This document shows positions 1-7,250 of a stretch of DNA of 48,957 bases, in pieces. Positions within the stretch are counted from its first letter, which is position 1. Every line of letters begins with the position of its first letter. Under the pieces are notes generated by a model that ran no database searches, was not told the origin of the DNA, and saw nothing but the letters and a program-made list of their open reading frames with translations. The stretch is taken from NCBI GenBank assembly GCA_002483085.1, contig DLHF01000017.1, forward strand, positions 85,958 through 134,914. Direction: 5' to 3'. The position numbers and the translations under genes are program-made. Source of the DNA: Ignavibacteria bacterium UBA7675. GTDB lineage: Bacteria > Bacteroidota > Ignavibacteria > Kapaibacteriales > UB7675.

Positions 1-2
1 GC

Positions 3-191
3 GATGTTCGTAGCAGTGCTGCTGAGATTTCTTACAAGTGCAGCGGAAAAACATATGACATACCTGTGAATAAGCGCCCGCAGCTTGGCAGGGACAAAAG
101 TATCACGGGACTGGTCGTTCTGCAAGTTTTTTTGCGGCGGACGGCGCTGGTCGGTTGTCGATCTGATGATTACCCTTTTGCTCCGAACAGA
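3..191 (+). CDS. Possible C-terminal fragment of an unknown protein (5' end outside window)
   Basis: One rightward frame is open from the window edge to a TGA at 189-191. Its first part reads like ordinary protein (ISYKCSGKTYDIPVNKRP). The last part lies over the 3' end of the aldo/keto reductase gene on the other strand, so the two would overlap convergently by 22 bases. No family is recognised. It could equally be chance open frame; only the sequence to the left of the window would settle it. Confidence 0.25.
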
Positions 192-1318
192 TGATCGAAG
201 CGCGGATCGTCGAGCAGCCCTGCAAACACTTCGTCGCTGCGTACTTCATCGGGATCGGCTTCAATCAAAGAGGCAAAACGCCCGAGCGCCTCGAAGGCTT
301 GGTCGTGGTCGCCAATAGTAGCATGAGTACGCGCAAGATTGTACCACGTAACACTATCTTCGTCGTTGAGGCTGAGTATTTTCTTCAAGATTGCGACGGC
401 GGCGGTATAGTTCTGTACACCGCTTGCCTCGAAGAATTCATTATACCAAGATTCGGCCTTTGGCATATTCTGCACATCCTGATCGGTAAGCTGCACGTCG
501 CTGGCGCTCATATTGCTGGCGAGGTGCTGTAGATTTGTCGTTGCGGGAATAGGAAGAATCATAGGCGACACATGCAGCAGCCACGCGAGCACCATGCTAT
601 GCGGCGAACCGTTGTACACAGACAGATTATTTTTCATCCAGTCCTGGTAGGCAGAGATCATATAGGCATTGCGATGCCCGCCCACTGGCGCATACGCAAT
701 CCATGTTATCCTGCGCTCAAGGCAAAAGCGCAACAGTTGGGATGTTCCTTCGCGTAGAATAAACGGATTCAGGGGATTCTGCACAGAAACAATATTGACA
801 ACGCGCAAGCCCTGTTCGAGCTGTTCTAATGTAACATTGGAGACACCGACGTGCCGAATTTTTCCTTCTTTCTGCATATCTGCCAGCGCGCCGAGGCTTT
901 CCTCAATCGGCACTTGCGGGTCGGGCCGGTGGAACTGGTAGAGATCAATAGTATCAGCGCTGAGATTGCGCAGGCTGTTCTCGCACGCAGTACGCAGATA
1001 GTCGGGCTGGCCATTAGGTATCCATTTGCCATCGGGTCGTGTAAAACCGCCTTTTGTAGCTACGAGCACGCGCCTACGGCGTTCACCCGTGAGTGCTTTT
1101 GCTATGAGGCGTTCGCCGTGCCCCATTTCGTGTTCATCGGCGCAGTAGGCGTCGGCAGTATCGATACATTCCACACCATGCTCGTCGACGGCCTGCTGCA
1201 AAAAACGAACGGCTTCATTTTCCGGGAGCCTTGTAGCGCGGTTAATAGAAAGATTCATAGAACCGTAGCCAATTTCATTCACGAAGAGTCCCGTAGAACC
1301 GAGTTCTCTTTTCTTCAT
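170..1318 (-). CDS. Aldo/keto reductase with C-terminal TPR-like extension
   Basis: Predicted cytoplasmic NAD(P)H-dependent oxidoreductase of the aldo/keto reductase superfamily (TIM barrel). The catalytic tetrad is readable: Asp53 and Tyr58 (CIDTADAY), Lys89 (VATKGG) and His130 (YQFHRPDP). The barrel continues through VGVSN near 157-161 to about residue 285. Residues about 300-382 are extra to the usual 280-330 residue enzyme and look like a tetratricopeptide segment: AVAILKKIL, then YNLARTHATIGDHDQAFEAL, then a DPRFDHLF ending typical of TPR tails on enzymes. The ATG at 1318 has a modest AGG upstream, and the frame starts directly with the family's RELGSTGL. The substrate cannot be inferred. 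The gene appears monocistronic. The fold is secure; the TPR reading is good but rests on one clear helix pair. Confidence 0.9.
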   Translation of the reverse strand: MKKRELGSTGLFVNEIGYGSMNLSINRATRLPENEAVRFLQQAVDEHGVECIDTADAYCADEHEMGHGERLIAKALTGERRRRVLVATKGGFTRPDGKWIPNGQPDYLRTACENSLRNLSADTIDLYQFHRPDPQVPIEESLGALADMQKEGKIRHVGVSNVTLEQLEQGLRVVNIVSVQNPLNPFILREGTSQLLRFCLERRITWIAYAPVGGHRNAYMISAYQDWMKNNLSVYNGSPHSMVLAWLLHVSPMILPIPATTNLQHLASNMSASDVQLTDQDVQNMPKAESWYNEFFEASGVQNYTAAVAILKKILSLNDEDSVTWYNLARTHATIGDHDQAFEALGRFASLIEADPDEVRSDEVFAGLLDDPRFDHLFGAKG

Positions 1319-1556
1319 AACAGACCTGTGGAAGTGTGTTGAGTATTATCTGTATATACCGGCGCAGTGTGAATATACTACAATATCGGGGAAATCTTGC
1401 CGATGGCTACAGCATGCCAATGCGGTTTATCGCGGGTTTAGCTTCGCACTATACTTGCGGTAAGAATGCGCGAACAGCGGGACAAAAAGCACGCGACGGA
1501 TGGAAGTTATCATCGGCTCGTCCGCGCACCGTTCTTATGGTAACTGATGCGCGAAC

Positions 1557-1608
1557 ATCAGCGCGGTGCAGAGAGCGAAGGCGAGGACAACGACAGAAGC
1601 GCCCTTGC
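1557..1608 (+). repeat. Dispersed intergenic repeat, copy A (partial)
   Basis: Contains the shared core CGCGGTGCAGAG, then a degenerate version of the GACxGAAGCGC 3' part seen in the copy near 20124-20192. The left arm is not recognisable. It lies beyond the 3' end of the outer-membrane protein gene that ends at 2096. Confidence 0.55.
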
Positions 1609-1720
1609 GACAGAGAGCATCGGAGAACTGATTGGGGAATTAGGTGCGGCGAGGTGTACAGAAAGTGTGGTACAATAGTATGATTTTTTCGGGTTGTTAG
1701 CGACGTGTTGGGTTTAAAGG

Positions 1721-1869
1721 TGTCCATCCCTCGCATCGAAACCAGGAGAGTAGTTTCAACAGAGGGATGAACAGCGCGTCCCAATGCAATCTGCATGCAA
1801 GAGTAAAGGAGTCGAACGAAGGACGGAATACATTCCGGCGTAACCACACTTCTACGGAGGACTCCTTTA
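1721..1869. other. Nested inverted repeats, possible structured RNA
   Basis: CATCCCTC at 1725-1732 pairs with GAGGGATG at 1762-1769, enclosing GAAAC (1738-1742) and GTTTC (1753-1757), so one long two-step hairpin can form. Further on, TAAAGGAGTC at 1804-1813 is perfectly complementary to GACTCCTTTA at 1860-1869. No protein coding explains these. Strand and function are unknown, and no known riboswitch or ncRNA family was recognised. Confidence 0.35.
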
Positions 1870-2095
1870 GTAAAAACTTAAGTCTGGTGGCGGACACAGC
1901 CAGCCAGAGCTTTACAGATGATAAAAGAACGTCAGCAGGTAATTAGATATGTCCGTAATAATGATGCGGACAAAGAGTTACTCATGTGGCAGCGGAGCAG
2001 TCTACAACTGTCGTTCCGCGTTGGTATTATCTGCTTTTCACTAATAACACATCAAATAGAAAAACGTCTCAAAAATCCTTTATTGCGAATATATT

Positions 2096-4093
2096 TTATT
2101 CTTTTCCCTGTTCTACAGTAACGCAAACAGCCAAGCGAAACAGGTTACTTTCGGGGAAATCGCGTATGCTTGTGGGAATATTATCTACCTGGCGTTGTAT
2201 GTGTAATTCGGCAATTTGGATATCGCGTAATTTCAGAGAGGAGAGAACAGTTTCGGCAACGCGGTCGGGGCGTAACAGCCGTTGTTCATCGGTAGGCTCA
2301 CCACGCACAAGCGAGGCAATGGTAATATACGCTCCATTGCGCACGGACGCCAGCAGGGTGTTGAGTACATTATTCTTTTCTGGTCGTGTATCGTCTGCCG
2401 AGGGGAACAACACAGCACTTACATTTTCGCGGTTGCTCTCGGGTACTGGTATTGTTGCTGGTGTTTCTTCCCATATCAAGGGCAATTCGGCATAGCTTAT
2501 GACAGACCCACCTGTATAATCTTCCACAGTAAATTCGGCGTGCAGAGCATCGAGCTTACTTTTATCGACACCACCATCTATCTGAAACGACAGATCGAGA
2601 TCATCGAGTTCCTGAAGCGACGTTCCCGAGTGGTAGCCTACGCGTTTGCCATTGTGCGTAAGTACGAGTTCCCAGTTGCGCACGCCGGCAGCGGCCTTTA
2701 CCGAATGGGCAAGCCGTATAGCCGGGGCGTCCAGCTCGCGCACTTTCCACTCCGATACAAAGGGCGTAAGCAGTGCGGCTGTACTGGAAGAAATCGAGAC
2801 TGACCGGCTTTCTGTATCGCCAGAACTCGAGCGGATATCGATTCGGCTTTGGTCGACCATCCAGACTTCGCGAAAATAGGCTTCAATCGTTTCGCAGCGC
2901 GCTTGTGCAAGGCGTCGAGGCTCGCCTTTAGACACCGAGCCTGTAAGAGTAATACGCGAAGCGGGGTGTTCCTTCAGGCGCATTCCTATAATATTTAGCA
3001 CATGGTAATATGCTTTCAGCGGCGTAAGAGGCGCGAGCATACGCGGAGAAAAGGAGGCAGCATTTTCCGCTCCTACCCGATTGTAGCGGTCGGGCAAAGC
3101 AACCGAATTGCTGTCGAAAAACACCACTGGTGATAATTCCGAGCTCTGCTTATAGTATGTAGAAATACGGCGAAGCACAACCTGCGAGGACCGCGAATTG
3201 TTGTCGTCCCGGCTATAGAGCTTTATCTCGGCTTCTAGTACAGGTTTGGGTACAGGCGGAGCGGCTACTGGCGGCGGTTCTTGGGCTATGTGCACTGTAT
3301 CGTGTACATACATAATTTCGGGGGGAGCCGCAAGCGCCTCTCTACCAGAAACATCGAACAGTAGTGAAGCGGACAGCCCACCGCGCACAGCACGAAGGCC
3401 GAGATTATCAACAAGCCCGGGCCCATCTATACGGAGGTGAGGGTTGGCGACAAGCATCATGCCCTGCGCAAGCGGTATTGCATACGAGAGCGATACTATA
3501 CCACCCCAGCGAAACACTCCTGAAGCAAGAGGTTTTCCCGCAGCAATTGTGCGCGTGCGCTCAATATCGCCAAGGTCGATATCCGGCTCTTTTGTACCAA
3601 CGAGATTTTCCTGCTGAAAAATGCCCGACGACAAGCGCGCTGTAAACCACGGACCAAACCCCACCGATACACGGTCGGACAACTGGTACTGCGCCTGCAT
3701 GTCGAGCTGGAGCATGCTAAGCAGCGTGGAAAGTTCGACGGTGTACAGGCCGTGTACCCAGCCCGCTGGTACATGGAGCGAGTCGAAGGCAAATTCACGA
3801 GAGGAAAAGCTACCAGCCGAGAGAGAAAGAGAGATATCTGCAGAAAGACCGAGGTGTTTGCTGAACAAATCGGGAGTACGCATGCTTATTCCGGCCCAGC
3901 CAAGGTGATCGGTTGATGTACCTTCGAGCTGCACACCGTAGTACCTGTTCACAATACCTGGATCGCGAGTAACGGTAAGAGGAACACCAAAGCTGTATCC
4001 TCCTGCTGCACCCAGATACAAGCCCTGCTGCTGCGCCGACGCCGCAACTACTGCTAATAGCACTCCAAAACTGAGTAGCAAAAGATGTCTCAT
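2096..4093 (-). CDS. Outer-membrane protein with two OmpA-like regions
   Basis: A secreted envelope protein of 665 residues. Residues 1-20 are a clear signal peptide ending AASA before QQQ. About 21-260 looks like a beta-barrel module (alternating hydrophobics, many Gly/Tyr). A proline-rich linker (near 270-285) leads to the periplasmic part. Two stretches resemble OmpA peptidoglycan-binding domains: about 360-420 (LKEHPASRITLTGS, then RRLAQARCETIEAYF) and about 565-660 (a second LLRPDRVAETV stretch). The region between them is beta-rich and unassigned. ATG 4093 has GGGAG upstream and follows the stop of the propeller lipoprotein gene by nine bases, so the two are surely co-transcribed. It may anchor the lipoproteins to the cell wall; that role is inference. 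The OmpA assignment is by pattern and diverged. Confidence 0.75.
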   Translation of the reverse strand: MRHLLLLSFGVLLAVVAASAQQQGLYLGAAGGYSFGVPLTVTRDPGIVNRYYGVQLEGTSTDHLGWAGISMRTPDLFSKHLGLSADISLSLSAGSFSSREFAFDSLHVPAGWVHGLYTVELSTLLSMLQLDMQAQYQLSDRVSVGFGPWFTARLSSGIFQQENLVGTKEPDIDLGDIERTRTIAAGKPLASGVFRWGGIVSLSYAIPLAQGMMLVANPHLRIDGPGLVDNLGLRAVRGGLSASLLFDVSGREALAAPPEIMYVHDTVHIAQEPPPVAAPPVPKPVLEAEIKLYSRDDNNSRSSQVVLRRISTYYKQSSELSPVVFFDSNSVALPDRYNRVGAENAASFSPRMLAPLTPLKAYYHVLNIIGMRLKEHPASRITLTGSVSKGEPRRLAQARCETIEAYFREVWMVDQSRIDIRSSSGDTESRSVSISSSTAALLTPFVSEWKVRELDAPAIRLAHSVKAAAGVRNWELVLTHNGKRVGYHSGTSLQELDDLDLSFQIDGGVDKSKLDALHAEFTVEDYTGGSVISYAELPLIWEETPATIPVPESNRENVSAVLFPSADDTRPEKNNVLNTLLASVRNGAYITIASLVRGEPTDEQRLLRPDRVAETVLSSLKLRDIQIAELHIQRQVDNIPTSIRDFPESNLFRLAVCVTVEQGKE

Positions 4094-4102
4094 CGTCTCC
4101 CG

Positions 4103-5269
4103 TTAATTTGCATTCCAGTAACCACCATATGCCAAGCGCTGTACGACCTGTTCGGAACGCCCGCTTTTCTTGATAGCTACCCGCAGAACTTCGCTGTAAA
4201 ATGCCCCCATCACTGGATTGGACGACGATGTGTACAGCATATAAGCGTCGTCGTCGGACCACTGAAGAGTTTCTCTATATCCCTCTCCAAAGCCCACTGT
4301 AAGAGTGTCTAGCAAGTGCGGCGCATCAAGAGTAAAGCTGATAATATCTGTCATCCCCCCCTGAAAATTGTCGCGCGGCTGGCTTACAGCAATCCTTTTA
4401 CCATCATGCGACAGCAGCACCTCTAATGTCAGCGATAGATTTCCTACCAGTGATTCCGATGAGCCGTTGGTGACATTTCCTTTTTTCACTCGCGTAGGGG
4501 TAGAGGTAGACCATGTCAGATTCAGATTACCAGCTCCGTAGGCATAGATATACAGATCGGGATTCTCTGTGTACACTATATGGTTGCCATCCGAGGCCCA
4601 ACTAAAGTGCGGCCCGGTCATAGAAAAGGTAGAAGTTTTCCCTCCGCCGCTGCTCATATACACCTGAATATACCCCGAGCCATTGCATTTCACTGCGGCG
4701 AAATACGTGCCGGATGGCGAGAAGCTTATATGCGCTATCAGTGGCGCGCTTCTCCCGCTGCTTGCCGGTATTTCATCGCCATCTATTTCCTGGGCTAATT
4801 CAGTTTCGACATCGTAGAGCATCAGTTTGTAGCCTTTTTGCAATCCGTTGTCGAAGTTCACTACATAGGCTATCTTTTTCCCATCGGGCGAAAGCGCAGC
4901 ACGATCGGAGACAGACTCCCCGATATTGCTAAATACTTGGATTAGCTGTTCATCAAGGCCACTGCTTTTTGCTGTTTTCAGGCTAATAGTCGGGTTTGCA
5001 TGATCAAATTCGATATACGCAATCCGTCCCGACTGCGGAGCACAGAGCAGGTAGGAAGGTGTTGCAACAACAATACGGCTCATGCCACTGGCCATATCTA
5101 CTACGCGAATACCGCCAAACTGCCAGTAATTCGGCTTTGAATAGTCAATCGCGGTATATATTACTTCGCCAGAAGAAGCTGTACCGGGCGGCCTTTCCGG
5201 TCCGATAAAATTATCTTCGCATCCGGCGAGAATCAGAGTGGAGAGCACTATGAACAGTATTTGCTTCAT
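4103..5269 (-). CDS. PD40/TolB-like beta-propeller lipoprotein
   Basis: Predicted lipoprotein of 388 residues from ATG 5269. That start gives a proper lipoprotein signal (MKQILFIVLSTLILAGC, lipobox Cys17); the upstream extension of the same frame lacks one. The body has repeated WD40-like PD40 blades of the TolB type: LSPDGKKIAYV, FSPSGTYFAAV, SWASDGNHIVYT, LSHDGKRIAVS, WSDDDAYMLYT. Such propellers usually bind protein partners in the periplasm or at the outer membrane. It is a paralogue of the gene at 5436-6746 and is followed at nine bases by the OmpA-like protein gene. Its partner and exact role are unknown. Confidence 0.8.
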   Translation of the reverse strand: MKQILFIVLSTLILAGCEDNFIGPERPPGTASSGEVIYTAIDYSKPNYWQFGGIRVVDMASGMSRIVVATPSYLLCAPQSGRIAYIEFDHANPTISLKTAKSSGLDEQLIQVFSNIGESVSDRAALSPDGKKIAYVVNFDNGLQKGYKLMLYDVETELAQEIDGDEIPASSGRSAPLIAHISFSPSGTYFAAVKCNGSGYIQVYMSSGGGKTSTFSMTGPHFSWASDGNHIVYTENPDLYIYAYGAGNLNLTWSTSTPTRVKKGNVTNGSSESLVGNLSLTLEVLLSHDGKRIAVSQPRDNFQGGMTDIISFTLDAPHLLDTLTVGFGEGYRETLQWSDDDAYMLYTSSSNPVMGAFYSEVLRVAIKKSGRSEQVVQRLAYGGYWNAN

Positions 5270-5435
5270 GCTATGTGTCATAAAGAGAACAAATCGCTGA
5301 ATGGCAATGTACCTATGGACAGCTTTTCGCACATCATTTTTTACTCTACCGGCCTCTTTTTCTGCGCTCAATGTACCATATTTGAATTCGCAGGGCAACA
5401 CAGCTTCTACACCAGATTATAAGTCTATCTATATA

Positions 5436-6746
5436 TTAATTCCTATGCGGCACAGTATATAAGGAGTCGGTATTAGAAGGCTTATATGAGCCAATCACAG
5501 ATGTTGCTGATGCATCGAGCCAGTACACTCCTGAAGCTCCGCTGCACATTATGGTGCTATGCTGCGTATTCGCGTGGATATAGCCAATCTCGCTCGCTAT
5601 AAGGCTGTACGGCGAGTAGTCGCCCAGATAATAGCCCTGCGTAAACAGCAAAAGCTTGCCATCATCAGCCCACTGGAACCGTCCCTTTGTCATGGGTTCG
5701 GTCATAGTAGTTGTAAGAGTGTCTTGCAGTACGGGATTACTATAGTGGAACGAAATGATATCGGTGCCCATCGCCAGCGTACCGTGTTGGCGCAGGACAC
5801 TGCACGCAATTTGGCCATCGCGCGACCAAGCTACATCCAGCACGGGCATCAATCCCGTAACAAGCGTTGTACTTACGTTGTTCAGGTTGGCAACAACTAA
5901 CGACGACGAATAGGGAAACCCGGTTGCGTACTCTATAGGCGGGAGCATTTCGCGGCTGAGTATCGGCTCATTAAAATACATACCTGAAGAATGCTGAGAA
6001 AAGAGGAGCTGCGTTCCATCTGGCGACCACGCTACAAAAGGCCCTGTCCGGTTGCCGATCATCATGCGAGTTCCGGTGAGTAAATTGTAGAGCCGAATGC
6101 GCTTGTCTGCCCCCCAGAACGCCGCTGCCAGATGGCTGCCATTATCCGGAGAAAAGGCCAGATGGGAAAGCAGCGACCCAGCGGATAACGACCCAGAGTT
6201 GCCCGGCTTCACCGTTTGTTTAATGCTATCGATCACTACTGGCCCTGGCGTTCCCGATCTATAGATATACAGCCTGTCGATGAGCTGGTTGTACGAATCG
6301 ATACCTTCGGTAATTGCGTAGGCTACTGTTCGGCCATCGGGCGATAGAGCGGCATCTTGAATCATCACCGAGACAATTCCCCCTATGGGGGTAATAACCT
6401 CAGAATTTCTGCCGTCTACATCACCGAGCCTAATGACCCAACTGAACAGGGAATCGCCTCCTACATAGCTCATAAACTCGTAGTGTGCATACAGCATTCT
6501 GCCGTTCTGCGGAGCGCAGAGCAGGTATGCAGGCGCGGTTATCACCACTGATTCGATATTCGAGCCGAGCTCTCTTTGCACAATTGATCCGGCAGGAATA
6601 TTGCTGAATACCAGCGAGTTCTCCAACCGGGTATAGAGCACCCGGCTTCCGGTTTCCCCGGACGGGCCAACAGAGGGTCCGGTAAACTTATCTGCACAGC
6701 CAGCCAGAAGTATGACGGCTGTAAAAAACGCAATGAATGTTTTCAT
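5436..6746 (-). CDS. PD40/TolB-like beta-propeller lipoprotein (paralogue)
   Basis: 436 residues, opening with a lipoprotein signal (MKTFIAFFTAVILLAGC, Cys17) followed by FTGP, matching the NFIGPERP of the next gene. PD40 blades are visible: LSPDGRTVAYA, FSPDNGSHLAAA, AWSPDGTQLLFS, WSRDGQIACSV, QWADDGKLLLFT. The shared YLLCAPQ(N/S)GR motif near residue 78 confirms the duplication. A Bacteroidota-type promoter lies directly upstream (6754-6783), and its predicted start point falls almost on the ATG. No Shine-Dalgarno sequence is visible, so translation may be near-leaderless. It is probably the first gene of the block running to 2096. Confidence 0.8.
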   Translation of the reverse strand: MKTFIAFFTAVILLAGCADKFTGPSVGPSGETGSRVLYTRLENSLVFSNIPAGSIVQRELGSNIESVVITAPAYLLCAPQNGRMLYAHYEFMSYVGGDSLFSWVIRLGDVDGRNSEVITPIGGIVSVMIQDAALSPDGRTVAYAITEGIDSYNQLIDRLYIYRSGTPGPVVIDSIKQTVKPGNSGSLSAGSLLSHLAFSPDNGSHLAAAFWGADKRIRLYNLLTGTRMMIGNRTGPFVAWSPDGTQLLFSQHSSGMYFNEPILSREMLPPIEYATGFPYSSSLVVANLNNVSTTLVTGLMPVLDVAWSRDGQIACSVLRQHGTLAMGTDIISFHYSNPVLQDTLTTTMTEPMTKGRFQWADDGKLLLFTQGYYLGDYSPYSLIASEIGYIHANTQHSTIMCSGASGVYWLDASATSVIGSYKPSNTDSLYTVPHRN

Positions 6747-6753
6747 AATATCG

Positions 6754-6783
6754 CAAAGTTACAGTATACAGCCTTAAAGACAA
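6754..6783 (-). promoter_or_regulatory. Bacteroidota-type promoter of the lipoprotein block
   Basis: On the minus strand TTG (6783-6781) is followed after 19 bases by TAACTTTG (6761-6754), matching the Bacteroidota sigma consensus TTG-N19-TAnnTTTG. Transcription would begin around 6746-6749, at the ATG of the lipoprotein gene. Confidence 0.6.
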
Positions 6784-6954
6784 GCTGGATTGCTGAAACC
6801 TTACGCAGCTCCGGCCATGTGGGGAATAAAGTAAGCGCCATACCCATTTGTCTTGGGCTGCTGCCGTGATAAAGTGTGCAGCCCAGGTCGGCCATCTGCC
6901 GTAGCAAAAGCGATACGCGACGAAGTTGGCTATACTATTGCTGCGAAGAAGGGC

Positions 6955-7024
6955 CGAACAATCGCGAGGCGGATGTGCAGCGCGGTGCAGAGACCGCAAC
7001 ACAAGGCCGAAGACAGAACGCAGG
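6955..7024 (+). repeat. Dispersed intergenic repeat, copy B
   Basis: Reads GCGAGGCGGATGTGCAGCGC, then GGTGCAGAG, and further on GGCCGAAGACAGAACGCAG. It shares the left arm, core and right part with the copies at 20124-20192 and 42319-42390. It sits downstream of the sorting-domain protein terminator. Confidence 0.65.
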
Positions 7025-7078
7025 AAAGCTCTACCCATGAGCAGAGCTGTGCATCGAATATTGTCCCTTGGGTTCCCA

Positions 7079-7115
7079 ATAAAAATGCCCGTTGGCGATT
7101 GCTCACCAACGGGCA
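7079..7115 (-). terminator. Rho-independent terminator after the sorting-domain protein gene
   Basis: On the minus strand TGCCCGTTGG (7115-7106) pairs perfectly with CCAACGGGCA (7095-7086) around a ten-base loop, followed by TTTTTATT. It lies about 135 bases past the stop of the gene at 7251-9494. Confidence 0.85.
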
Positions 7116-7250
7116 CGGAGTGCGAATGCGAAATCTATAATAGTCGGTTATACTGTTAGATCACGTAGGACACAAAGGGCGGGAACGGCCCGAGTTACAT
7201 CATTTCCTCTCTGTAACACTTTACTCCCCGGGCCGCTCGCCGCACCATTA

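Larger units (their letters stand above)
1319..2095. other. Long intergenic stretch with repeat copy and inverted repeats
   Basis: About 780 bases with no convincing gene. Short open frames on both strands have no recognisable domain and no good ribosome binding site. It contains one copy of the dispersed intergenic repeat (near 1557-1608) and a block of nested inverted repeats at 1721-1869, listed separately. The rest shows nothing I can interpret. Confidence 0.5.
6747..7250. other. Intergenic stretch with promoter, repeat copy and terminator
   Basis: About 500 bases between two leftward genes. From the right it holds a hairpin (CGGCCCG 7186-7192 with CGGGCCG 7229-7235, enclosing GTTACA 7194-7199 and TGTAAC 7212-7217), the terminator at 7079-7115, repeat copy B, and the lipoprotein promoter. 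No credible gene. Confidence 0.6.

Noticed and set aside
1449..1897. Leftward open frames in the structured intergenic stretch
   Set aside because: No domain, no binding site; inverted repeats fit a non-coding element better.
1918..2121. 67-codon rightward open frame
   Set aside because: Runs into the convergent gene, no Shine-Dalgarno, no recognisable sequence.
6853..7159. Rightward open frames over repeat copy B (also similar ones over other copies)
   Set aside because: Their shared Arg/Cys-rich peptides come from translating the intergenic repeat, not from a gene family.
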